This document shows, piece by piece, positions 1 to 5,449 of a stretch of 7,328 bases of DNA (position 1 is the stretch's first letter; every line of letters starts with the position of its first letter). The translations under genes and the position numbers were made by a program. Below the pieces are notes generated by a model. The model made no database searches. It was given only the letters and a program-made list of their open reading frames with translations, and was not told the origin of the DNA. Origin of the DNA: Arthrobacter sp. (GTDB lineage Bacteria > Actinomycetota > Actinomycetes > Actinomycetales > Micrococcaceae); assembly GCA_018260285.1 (NCBI GenBank), contig JAGLBH010000080.1:1-7328 (forward strand). The letters run 5' to 3'.

Positions 1-189
1 GTTCAGCCGATCGAGGATCCGTGGAAGCGCGCCACCACCGTGGAGCCGCAGCGCACGGAGGCCGAGAAGGCCGCCGAGGAGGCACGCCAGACCGCTCGTC
101 GCGCCGCCCGCGCCGAGGCCGAGCCCCAGGCCAGCGATGCCAACATCGGCGCCCACGAGACCCCCAGCTCCACCCCGACGGTTGACTGA
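1..189 (+). CDS. C-terminal end of an unidentified protein (5' end outside window)
   Basis: An open frame enters at the left edge (first codon GTT, frame 1) and ends at TGA 187-189, giving 62 visible residues. The fragment starts VQPIEDPWKRATTVEP, continues into an Ala/Glu/Arg-rich stretch (about residues 19-43, containing AEKAAEEARQ and RRAARAEAEP) that should be a charged helix or short coiled coil, and ends in a polar Thr/Ser/Pro tail (TPSSTPTVD-like composition). No catalytic motif, membrane segment or recognisable domain is visible, so I cannot name the product. It is supported as a real gene by codons ending mostly in G/C and by the strong terminator that starts 24 bp after the stop. 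It converges on the EamA transporter gene. A shadow frame on the opposite strand over the same bases is not credible. The tail looks like a disordered C-terminal extension of a larger protein. Confidence 0.6.
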   Translation, partial: VQPIEDPWKRATTVEPQRTEAEKAAEEARQTARRAARAEAEPQASDANIGAHETPSSTPTVD

Positions 190-212
190 CCTCTGAGGCT
201 CCCGCTGTATCG

Positions 213-260
213 CACCGGGCCCCGACGCTGAGTTTCCAGCGCTGGGGCCCGGTGGCTTTT
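213..260 (+). terminator. Rho-independent terminator between convergent genes
   Basis: Bases 213-223 (CACCGGGCCCC) pair perfectly with 244-254 (11 bp). The helix continues through a G-T wobble (224/243) and one A-C mismatch into five more pairs (226-230/237-241), closed by a 6-nt loop (AGTTTC). TTTT follows at 257-260. This is a textbook intrinsic terminator for the + strand gene ending at 189. The T-run overlaps the stop codon of the - strand EamA gene (259-261). Read on the - strand the hairpin has no T-run after it, so it would serve that gene mainly as a 3'-end stabiliser or a weak terminator. Confidence 0.85.
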
Positions 261-1146
261 AAGCGGCGTTCGCGCCCCGCCGTCGTCGCATCCCCGCGAT
301 CGACTGGCCGCGCACCACGATGAGCAGGCCCAGGAGGATGAGCCCCAGACCCAGATAGATGCCGCCCGGCAGGCGCTCGCCCAGGAGGGTGGCCGCGATG
401 ATGGCCGTGCCCGGAATCTCGAGGAGGATCGTCATGGAGACCTTGAGGGCGCCCCACTGCTGGAGCAGGTAGTTGAACATCGTGTGCCCGCAGAGCTGGG
501 CTGCCACCGTGACGCCGAGAATGCCGATCCATGCCTCCTGCGGGAAGCTCACGAGTGACTGCCCGGCGACGAGGGCCAAGGGCACTGTGGCCAGCGCGCA
601 GATGCCGTAGCAGTACCCGGTGTAGACGCTCGTCGTGAGGGTCTCCCGGGCCTTGCCGCCGAAGAGCGAGTAGAGGGCTGCCAGCACCCCCGCGGCCAGG
701 GCCAGGAGGTCGCCGGTGACGGCATCACGGCCGTGACCCACGTCCAGGCCGGTGATCGCGAAGACCCCCACCAGCGCTGCGGTCAGTCCGATGATCGACG
801 CCGCAGGCAGCCTGATCCCCCGGGCCCTCTGGAAGGCGGCGATCCAGGCGGGCTGCAGGCACGTGAGAGCCGTGGCGATGGAGACGCTCGTCAGCTTGAC
901 CGAGGTGATGAAGCACGCGAAGTGCAGCGCCAGGCAGATTCCGGCGGCAGCCACGTAGGCATACTCGCGCCGACTGAGGGCGGTGAACTGCCGGGGCCTG
1001 CGCACCAGGGTGGGGGCCGCCATGACGGCGCCGCCGATGAGGTTGCGCCAGAACGCGATCGCCAAGGCCGGTGCCAGCGTGACGGACATGATGGGCCCTG
1101 AGGCAGAAACGCCCAGCACCCCCAGGGCAGCGATGAGAATGAGCAC
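259..1146 (-). CDS. EamA/DMT-superfamily transporter
   Basis: This 295-residue, very hydrophobic protein fits the drug/metabolite transporter fold of ten membrane helices in two EamA repeats. My approximate helices are 1-20, 30-46, 62-82, 86-105, 113-132, 145-163, 174-194, 203-223, 234-256 and 262-279. The second repeat ends in the family signature LLEIPGTAIIAATLLGERLP followed by GLGLILLGLLIVV, and the first repeat carries the matching LQPAW and IIGLTAALVGVFAI segments. A basic tail (MRRRRG) follows the last helix, as expected for a cytoplasmic C-terminus. The substrate cannot be told from sequence; family members export amino acids, nucleosides, metabolites or drugs. The start is GTG at 1146, because an in-frame TAG lies four codons upstream and no earlier start exists. 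There is no Shine-Dalgarno sequence, and a TAGAGT hexamer 6 nt upstream suggests a leaderless mRNA. The gene converges on the partial gene at 1-189 and is not part of the gyrase-tRNA operon. Confidence 0.9.
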   Translation of the reverse strand: MLILIAALGVLGVSASGPIMSVTLAPALAIAFWRNLIGGAVMAAPTLVRRPRQFTALSRREYAYVAAAGICLALHFACFITSVKLTSVSIATALTCLQPAWIAAFQRARGIRLPAASIIGLTAALVGVFAITGLDVGHGRDAVTGDLLALAAGVLAALYSLFGGKARETLTTSVYTGYCYGICALATVPLALVAGQSLVSFPQEAWIGILGVTVAAQLCGHTMFNYLLQQWGALKVSMTILLEIPGTAIIAATLLGERLPGGIYLGLGLILLGLLIVVRGQSIAGMRRRRGANAA

Positions 1147-1158
1147 TCGCCAACTCTA
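1147..1158 (-). promoter_or_regulatory. Candidate -10 element for a leaderless EamA transcript
   Basis: On the - strand TAGAGT occupies 1158-1153 and is followed by exactly 6 nt (TGGCGA) before the GTG start. TANNNT hexamers at this distance are the usual arrangement for leaderless transcripts in actinobacteria, where transcription begins at the first base of the start codon. The T-A-G at the front of this hexamer is also the in-frame stop that bounds the gene. No convincing -35 box is present 16-18 bp upstream, so this is a suggestion only. Confidence 0.35.
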
Positions 1159-1212
1159 CCCAGCCGCCTCTCTGCTCAGCCGGCCGCGCGGCAGGAACAG
1201 CCGGCGAGGCTT

Positions 1213-1254
1213 GGCCGACGTGTCACGGCCGACGTGCCACGACCGACGAGGCTC
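1213..1254. repeat. Three-copy 14-bp tandem repeat
   Basis: Three abutting 14-bp units: 1213-1226 GGCCGACGTGTCAC, 1227-1240 GGCCGACGTGCCAC and 1241-1254 GACCGACGAGGCTC. The first two differ at a single base; the third matches the first half (G-CCGACG) and then decays. The repeat lies between the EamA start and the palindrome array. Function is unknown. It could be a run of binding sites upstream of the EamA gene or simply replication slippage. Confidence 0.75.
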
Positions 1255-1265
1255 GAACGGCGTCC

Positions 1266-1526
1266 ACCCCCGGTTTCTCGGGGGTCTGCTAGCTGCACCC
1301 CCTGATTCTCAACGGCGCTCCAGCAAAGACCCCCAAGTTCCCGGGGGCGCTCTGCTTGAGCCCCCTATATCTCGGGGGCGCTTCTCATACACCCCCGGCT
1401 TCTTGGGGGGCCTGCCAGCTGCACCCCCAATTTCTCGGGGGCGGCCCGGCCTACGCCCCCGGCTTCTCGGGGGCGCAAAGCCTTACACCCCCGCTGCTTC
1501 CCTAACCCCCTGTATTTTCCGGGGGT
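1266..1526. repeat. Tandem array of C5/G5 palindromes, 31-32 bp period
   Basis: C5 tracts start at 1267, 1298, 1330, 1361, 1392, 1424, 1456 and 1488, so the steps are 31, 32, 31, 31, 32, 32 and 32 bp; a further copy begins at 1506. A complete unit is CCCCC, an 8-base loop with consensus NNNTTCTC, GGGGG, and then a 13-14 bp variable spacer. Full hairpins lie at 1267-1284, 1330-1347, 1361-1378, 1392-1409, 1424-1441 and 1456-1473. The unit at 1298 has lost its G5 arm (AACGG), and the unit at 1488 lacks an adjacent G5. The one at 1506-1525 has a 10-base loop. Stems are 5-7 bp, often extended by a flanking A-T or G-C pair. The loop is asymmetric, which gives the array an orientation. The spacers of units 1 and 5 are near-identical (CTGCTAGCTGCA versus CTGCCAGCTGCA), indicating segmental duplication. 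No U-runs follow the stems, so the units are not intrinsic terminators. Function is unknown. Confidence 0.88.
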
Positions 1527-1558
1527 ATATGGAATATGCGGGGGTGTAGAGGAAGCAG
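1484..1558. repeat. Compound inverted repeat closing the palindrome array
   Basis: TACACCCCCGC (1484-1494) is the exact reverse complement of GCGGGGGTGTA (1538-1548), an 11-bp inverted repeat that encloses the hairpin ACCCCC(1505-1510)/GGGGGT(1521-1526). In addition CTGCTTCC (1494-1501) is the exact reverse complement of GGAAGCAG (1551-1558). The four arms occur in the order A-B-A'-B', so the two helices cross rather than nest. This marks the right-hand end of the array. It could be a folded RNA or cruciform, or the scar of a rearrangement. Confidence 0.7.
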
Positions 1559-1881
1559 CAGGGGAAACGCCTGTGCAAGGGGCGGGTGAAGGCAACAACA
1601 CGGCAGCGAGAGCGGCGCATCGTCAGAGAACCGCGCGACCGGGGCCCGGCAGCGGAAGCGGTCCGACGGCAGGGGGTGACAGCGCGGCCCCGCGGTCCGG
1701 GGCTACGGCTCGGCTCAGCTCAGGAACCTGGGACTTTACGACACAACCACCGCAGCACAGCCCCGCTGCACAACCCGGCACCCCGGCCCAGCGCCACGAC
1801 CGCAACCAGATCATCAGGCACCAGGCATCCAGCCGCCAGCAGCCCGCCGCCAGCCACGGGGCACCACCCATCGGGCACAAC
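1559..1881. other. Non-coding stretch with nothing recognisable
   Basis: No gene is supported in these roughly 320 bases between the repeat array and the tRNA-Ala terminator. Open frames exist but are Pro/Arg/His/Ala-rich low-complexity translations without domains, and two on the + strand run on into the antisense of the tRNA. A GC-rich hairpin (GCCCCG 1687-1692 with CGGGGC 1698-1703) is present without a T-run. I looked on the - strand for the small DLW-39-type protein that often follows tRNA-Ala in related actinobacteria and did not see an Asp-Leu-Trp-coding stretch. Confidence 0.6.
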
Positions 1882-1914
1882 AAAAGATCCCCGAGCCTTT
1901 CGGCCTGGGGATCT
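1882..1914 (-). terminator. Rho-independent terminator of the tRNA operon
   Basis: Read on the - strand, AGATCCCC (1914-1907) pairs perfectly with GGGGATCT (1892-1885). Inside are an A-C mismatch, a G-T wobble and a 3-bp GCC/GGC helix capped by a GAAA tetraloop (1901-1898). The transcript then runs into UUUU (1885-1882, overlapping the last stem base) followed by GUUGUG. It begins 11 bases after the discriminator base of tRNA-Ala and so ends the - strand unit containing both tRNAs. Confidence 0.9.
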
Positions 1915-1925
1915 CCCGTACTTTG

Positions 1926-1998
1926 TGGAGGCTAGGGGGGTCGAACCCCTGACCTGAAGCTTGCAAAGCTACCGCTCTACCAACTGAGCTAAGCCCCC
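1926..1998 (-). tRNA. alaT: tRNA-Ala (anticodon TGC)
   Basis: The 73-nt cloverleaf folds by eye: acceptor GGGGGCT/AGCCTCC, D arm GCTC/GAGC, anticodon loop TTTGCAA (anticodon TGC at positions 34-36), a 5-nt variable region, T arm AGGGG/CCCCT with loop TTCGACC, and discriminator A73. Acceptor pair 3-70 is G-U, the classic alanine identity element, which independently confirms the specificity. The 3' CCA is not encoded (ACAA follows), so it must be added by tRNA nucleotidyltransferase. The anticodon stem GTAGC/GCTTC carries a U-U mismatch at 28-42. It lies 43 bp downstream of tRNA-Ile and just before the terminator. The symbol follows the equivalent gene after gyrA in Mycobacterium tuberculosis. 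Confidence 0.96.
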
Positions 1999-2041
1999 AA
2001 AGTGAATCTTCGTGACAGTAAAGTCTACCACAATGATTCAG
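1999..2041 (-). other. tRNA-Ile/tRNA-Ala spacer with inverted repeat
   Basis: This 43-bp spacer is clearly more A+T-rich than its surroundings. TGAATC (2003-2008) and GATTCA (2035-2040) are exact reverse complements at its two ends, so the spacer RNA could fold back on itself and hold the two tRNAs together for processing. A weak promoter-like pair on the - strand, TTGTGG-17-AAGATT, is also present, but both boxes match the consensus poorly. Confidence 0.4.
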
Positions 2042-2115
2042 TGGGCGTACCAAGACTTGAACTTGGGACCTCTTCGTTATCAGCGAAGCGCTCTAACCGC
2101 CTGAGCTATACGCCC
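2042..2115 (-). tRNA. ileT: tRNA-Ile (anticodon GAT)
   Basis: The 74-nt cloverleaf folds fully: acceptor GGGCGTA/TACGCCC, D arm GCTC/GAGC, anticodon stem CTTCG/CGAAG with loop CTGATAA (anticodon GAT), variable region AGGTC, T arm CCAAG/CTTGG with loop TTCAAGT, and discriminator A73. All stems are perfectly paired. CCA is not encoded. It lies 77 bp downstream of the DUF3566 gene, with a candidate promoter between them. The tRNA-Ile(GAT)/tRNA-Ala(TGC) pair after gyrA is conserved in actinobacteria (ileT and alaT after Rv0007 in M. tuberculosis). Confidence 0.97.
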
Positions 2116-2142
2116 GAACCGACCCTTGCGGGCCGAGAAACA

Positions 2143-2171
2143 ACTCTACAGAACTCCCCGCAGAAAAACAA
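2143..2171 (-). promoter_or_regulatory. Candidate promoter for the tRNA-Ile/tRNA-Ala unit
   Basis: On the - strand TTGTTT (2171-2166) and TAGAGT (2148-2143) are separated by exactly 17 bp, matching the -35 and -10 consensus at 3 and 4 of 6 positions. The -10 box ends 27 nt before the first base of tRNA-Ile, leaving a 5' leader of about 20 nt for RNase P to remove. The DUF3566-tRNA gap has no convincing terminator, so this promoter would add to, not replace, read-through from gyrBA. The match is modest. Confidence 0.4.
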
Positions 2172-2192
2172 ATTCGGGGTGTCCGGCAGGTG

Positions 2193-2702
2193 TCAGTCGT
2201 CGGTCAGGGTCACCCCGATGCCGCCCACCATGGACGAGCAGATGTTGTAGAGAACCGCCGCGAGCATCGAGAGCGCCGTGATGAGCACGATGTTGACGAG
2301 CGAGATGATGACCGAGAAGGAGACCACCTGCTGCAGGGAGGCGATCTTCCGCACGTCCAGGCTTGCGCCCGAGGCCCCGCCGATATCGCTCAGCAGGGTG
2401 TTGATCCGATCGAAGATGCCGGTGAGGTCAAGCACGCTCCAGAGGACGAGTGACGCCACCACCGAGACGATGCCCAGTGCCACGGACAGCAGGAACGCCA
2501 TCTTCAGCACGGACCACGGGTCCACCTTGCTGACCACGAGGCGAGCCTTGCGGGTCTTCGCCTTCGGGGCCGGCCGGACCAGGGTCTGGCGCGGGGTGTC
2601 CAGAGCCGCCGACTTCTGGCCGGGACGCTGGACGGGGCGCCCGGCCAGGGGACGCTTCCCCGGGCGTGGCGCACTCATGCGACCGCTCTGCGACTCACTC
2701 AC
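2193..2702 (-). CDS. DUF3566 membrane protein downstream of gyrA
   Basis: This 169-residue protein matches the DUF3566 family, small actinobacterial membrane proteins encoded right after gyrA (Rv0007 in M. tuberculosis is the positional counterpart). Residues 1-55 are a basic Pro/Arg/Lys-rich, probably disordered cytoplasmic tail. The domain begins near residue 52 ([20 protein letters not shown]), runs into a first membrane helix (about 67-92, ending [16 protein letters not shown]) and then a short extracytoplasmic segment. A second helix spans about 127-152, before the conserved end [18 protein letters not shown]. The molecular function is not established. I chose the GTG at 2702 because GGAGG (2713-2709) sits 6 nt upstream. 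This start overlaps the end of gyrA by 8 bp, which suggests translational coupling. An internal ATG (codon 9, 2678) has no comparable ribosome-binding site. M. tuberculosis Rv0007 is longer through a larger N-terminal region. Confidence 0.92.
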   Translation of the reverse strand: MSESQSGRMSAPRPGKRPLAGRPVQRPGQKSAALDTPRQTLVRPAPKAKTRKARLVVSKVDPWSVLKMAFLLSVALGIVSVVASLVLWSVLDLTGIFDRINTLLSDIGGASGASLDVRKIASLQQVVSFSVIISLVNIVLITALSMLAAVLYNICSSMVGGIGVTLTDD

Positions 2703-5397
2703 TCAATTCCTCCGTGGACGTGGATTCGGTCTCGGCCGGCACAAGAGCCGCCTCAACAGATGCTGATTCAGTAGACAACGGTACGCCATCCTCCTGTGGT
2801 GCGGCAGAGGCCTCGACGTCCTGGTCGAACTCGACCGCAAGATCGCGCTCTGAGTTCTTCGCGACGGCGATGATCCTGTCGCCCTTGTCCGGCTTCGCGA
2901 AGATGACGCCCATCGTGTTGCGGCCCTTCGCCGGAACGCCGTCCACACGCGAGCGGACGATCTTTCCGCGCTCCATGACCACGAGCACTTCGTCGTCGTC
3001 GCCCACGATGAGCCCGCCGACGAGGTGACCGCGGTCGTCGGCCAGCTTGGCCACCTTGATGCCCAGGCCGCCGCGGGTCTGCGCCCGGTACTCGCTCACG
3101 TGGGTGCGCTTGGCGTAGCCGCCGTCGGTCACGACGAAGACGTAGCCCTCATCCGTGATGACGTCGGCGGAGAGCAGGTGGTCGTCCCCGCGGAACTTCA
3201 TGCCGGTCACGCCCGAGGTGTCGCGGCCGGTGGGGCGCAGGGCCTCGTCGGACGCGGTGAAGCGCACGCTCATGCCCTGGCGGGAGACGAGGAGCAGATC
3301 GTCCTCGGCGGAGATGATGCGCGCGGAGACGAGCTCGTCGCCCTCGCGCAGCTTGATGCCGATGACGCCTGCGCTGCGGTTCGTGTCGTAGTCCGCGAGG
3401 CGCGTCTTCTTGACGAGGCCGTTGCGGGTGGCGAGGAGCAGGTACGGGGAGGCCGTGTAGTCCCGCAGATCCAGGACCTGCGCGATCCGCTCCTCCGGCT
3501 GGAACGCCAGGAGGTTCGCCACGTGCTGGCCCTTCGCGTCGCGGCCGCCCTCAGCGAGCTCGTATGCCTTCGTCCGGTACACGCGCCCCAGGTTGGTGAA
3601 GAAGAGGAGCCAGTGGTGCGTGGTGGTGACGAAGAAGTGCTCGACGACGTCGTCCTCGCGCAGCTGTGCCCCGCGGACGCCCTTGCCGCCGCGCGCCTGC
3701 TGGCGGTACTGGTCGCTCTTCGTGCGCTTGACGTAGCCGCCGCGCGTGATCGTGACGACGACCTCCTCCTCGGGGATGAGGTCTTCCATGCTCATGTCGC
3801 CGTCGAAGCCGCGAAGGACCTTCGTGCGGCGGTCGTCGCCGTAGCGCTCGACGATCTCGGAGAGCTCGTCGGAGACGATGTCCCGCTGGCGCTGCGGCGT
3901 GGCGAGGATGTCCTTGTAGTCGGCGATGTCCCGCTCGAGCTTGGCGTGCTGGTCCTGGAGCTTCTGGCGCTCGAGGGCCGCGAGACGGCGCAGCTGCATG
4001 TCCAGGATGGCCTGGGCCTGGAGGTCGTCGATGTCGAGGAGGGTCTTGAGGCCCTCGCGCGCGTCCTCGACGGTCGGGGAGCGGCGGATGAGGGCGATGA
4101 CCTCGTCCAGGGCGTCGAGCGCCTTGAGGAGGCCGCGCAGGATGTGCGCCTGCTCCTCGGCCTTGCGCAGGCGGAACTGCGTGCGGCGGACGATGACGTC
4201 CATCTGGTGCGTGACCCAGTGGCGGATGAACGCGTCGAGGGAGAGGGTGCGGGGCACGCCGTCCACGATCGCGAGCATGTTGGCGGAGAAGTTGTCCTGC
4301 AGCTGCGTGTGCTTGTACAGGTTGTTGAGCACGACCTTCGGCACGGCGTCCCGCTTGAGGACGATCACAAGGCGCTGGCCCGTGCGGCCCGAGGTCTCGT
4401 CCCGCAGGTCGGCGATGCCGCTGACCTTGCCCTCCTTGACGAGCTCCGCGATCTTGATCGCCAGGTTGTCCGGGTTCGCCTGGTACGGCAGCTCGGTGAC
4501 CACAAGGCACGTGCGGCCCTGGAGCTCCTCGACGTTGACGACGGCGCGCATCGTGATGGAGCCGCGGCCCGTCCGGTACGCGTCCTCGATGCCCTTCGTG
4601 CCGAGAATCGTGGCACCGGTCGGGAAGTCCGGGCCCTTGATCCGCGCCATGAGCGCCTCGAGCAGCTCTTCCTTCGTGGCGTCCGGGTTCTTGAGCGCCC
4701 ACTGGACGCCCTCGGCCACCTCGCGGAGGTTGTGCGGCGGGATGTTCGTGGCCATGCCGACCGCGATGCCGGAGGAGCCGTTGACGAGCAGGTTCGGGAA
4801 GCGGGCCGGCAGAACCGTCGGCTCCTGGTTCTTGCCGTCGTAGTTGTCCTGGAAGTCGACCGTCTCCTCGTCGATGTCCCGGACCATCTCCATGGCCAGC
4901 GGGGCCATCTTGGTCTCGGTGTATCGGGGTGCGGCGGCGCCGTCGTTGCCCGGGGAGCCGAAGTTGCCCTGGCCCAGCGCGAGCGGGTAGCGCATGGTCC
5001 AGTCCTGGATGAGGCGCACGAGCGCGTCATAGATGGCCGTGTCGCCGTGCGGGTGGTAGGTGCCCATGACCTCGCCGACCACGCGGGCGCACTTGTTGAA
5101 GCTGCGCTCGGGGCGGTAGCCGCCGTCGAACATCGCGTAGAGCACGCGGCGGTGCACGGGCTTGAGGCCGTCGCGCACGTCCGGCAGGGCTCGGCCCACG
5201 ATGACGGCCATCGCGTAGTCGAGGTAGGAGCGCTGCATCTCCTCCTGGAGATCGATCTTCTCGATCTTGTCGTGTCCCTCGGGGACGACGACGGCTTCCG
5301 GCTTCAGCTCGAGCAGCTCGTTCTCTAGGGTGCCGCCCTGGTCAGCGGCTGCTGCGGCGTCGTCGTTCTGGGGGGTTTCCGGCGTCTGATCGCTCAT
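2695..5397 (-). CDS. gyrA: DNA gyrase subunit A
   Basis: GyrA cuts and rejoins DNA in the A2B2 gyrase, which adds negative supercoils. At 900 residues it is slightly longer than most GyrA proteins. The breakage-reunion domain covers roughly residues 45-530: it contains the quinolone-resistance region [10 protein letters not shown] (115-124), the catalytic Tyr159 in [10 protein letters not shown], and [17 protein letters not shown] (207-223). A coiled-coil part with [12 protein letters not shown] (465-476) follows. The C-terminal beta-pinwheel (about 540-850) wraps DNA; its GyrA box reads QARGGKG (567-573) where the consensus is QRRGGKG, and degenerate copies such as QTRGGLG (773-779) mark other blades. 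A non-conserved acidic start (about 1-42) and an acidic Ser/Thr/Glu-rich tail (852-900) flank the core. Thr120 occupies the E. coli Ser83 position and Asp124 the Asp87 position; neither is a classic resistance change. The ATG is 52 bp after the gyrB stop with only a weak GGA upstream, consistent with one gyrBA transcript. Confidence 0.98.
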   Translation of the reverse strand: MSDQTPETPQNDDAAAAADQGGTLENELLELKPEAVVVPEGHDKIEKIDLQEEMQRSYLDYAMAVIVGRALPDVRDGLKPVHRRVLYAMFDGGYRPERSFNKCARVVGEVMGTYHPHGDTAIYDALVRLIQDWTMRYPLALGQGNFGSPGNDGAAAPRYTETKMAPLAMEMVRDIDEETVDFQDNYDGKNQEPTVLPARFPNLLVNGSSGIAVGMATNIPPHNLREVAEGVQWALKNPDATKEELLEALMARIKGPDFPTGATILGTKGIEDAYRTGRGSITMRAVVNVEELQGRTCLVVTELPYQANPDNLAIKIAELVKEGKVSGIADLRDETSGRTGQRLVIVLKRDAVPKVVLNNLYKHTQLQDNFSANMLAIVDGVPRTLSLDAFIRHWVTHQMDVIVRRTQFRLRKAEEQAHILRGLLKALDALDEVIALIRRSPTVEDAREGLKTLLDIDDLQAQAILDMQLRRLAALERQKLQDQHAKLERDIADYKDILATPQRQRDIVSDELSEIVERYGDDRRTKVLRGFDGDMSMEDLIPEEEVVVTITRGGYVKRTKSDQYRQQARGGKGVRGAQLREDDVVEHFFVTTTHHWLLFFTNLGRVYRTKAYELAEGGRDAKGQHVANLLAFQPEERIAQVLDLRDYTASPYLLLATRNGLVKKTRLADYDTNRSAGVIGIKLREGDELVSARIISAEDDLLLVSRQGMSVRFTASDEALRPTGRDTSGVTGMKFRGDDHLLSADVITDEGYVFVVTDGGYAKRTHVSEYRAQTRGGLGIKVAKLADDRGHLVGGLIVGDDDEVLVVMERGKIVRSRVDGVPAKGRNTMGVIFAKPDKGDRIIAVAKNSERDLAVEFDQDVEASAAPQEDGVPLSTESASVEAALVPAETESTSTEELSE
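2709..2713 (-). promoter_or_regulatory. Shine-Dalgarno site setting the DUF3566 start
   Basis: GGAGG on the - strand (inside the gyrA coding sequence) lies 6 nt before the GTG at 2702-2700. It is the strongest ribosome-binding site seen in the window and decides the GTG start over the downstream ATG at 2678. Confidence 0.7.
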
Positions 5398-5449
5398 GGT
5401 GTCCGTTTTCTCTTGGCGCGTTCGGTTCGTCTGGTCTGAGAGCTGGGAA

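Noticed and set aside
1267..1544. G-quadruplex formed by the G5 tracts of the array
   Set aside because: Tracts on one strand are about 26 nt apart, far beyond usual loop lengths, and each is better paired with its own C5 arm. Not excluded, but not supported.
1266..1548. CRISPR array
   Set aside because: The repeated part is only about 18 bp with a variable loop, the spacers are 13-14 bp, two spacers are near duplicates, and no cas gene is in the window.
983..1549. 188-codon + strand open frame across the repeat array, with recurring PPISRGR and FLGG peptides
   Set aside because: It overlaps the EamA gene antisense for its first part, and the rest is the array. The 31-32 bp period is not a multiple of three, so each unit is read in a different frame, which no selected protein repeat would show.
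1573..1957. Two + strand open frames of about 120 codons, one ending ARGVEPLT
   Set aside because: The ending is the well-known false peptide produced by translating a tRNA gene antisense (here tRNA-Ala). The rest is low-complexity Pro/Arg/His sequence without a domain.
1882..1998. Integrated element using tRNA-Ala as attachment site
   Set aside because: No second copy of the tRNA 3' end, no integrase and no phage or transposon gene is visible between 1 and 1881.
2156..2179. Possible terminator after the DUF3566 gene (CCCCG 2156-2160 with CGGGG 2175-2179)
   Set aside because: The stem is only 5 bp with a 14-nt loop and no T-run follows on the - strand. Its loop also contains the candidate -35 box.
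2002..2250. + strand open frame with GVPRLELGTSSLSAKRSNRL
   Set aside because: This is the classic spurious antisense translation of tRNA-Ile, running on into the antisense of the DUF3566 gene.
3025..5328. 767-codon + strand open frame opposite gyrA
   Set aside because: It is aligned codon-for-codon with gyrA, so it stays open simply because gyrA uses no TTA, CTA or TCA codons there. It is a by-product of high-G+C codon choice; the peptide is Ala/Val/Asp/Leu/Arg-rich with no domain.
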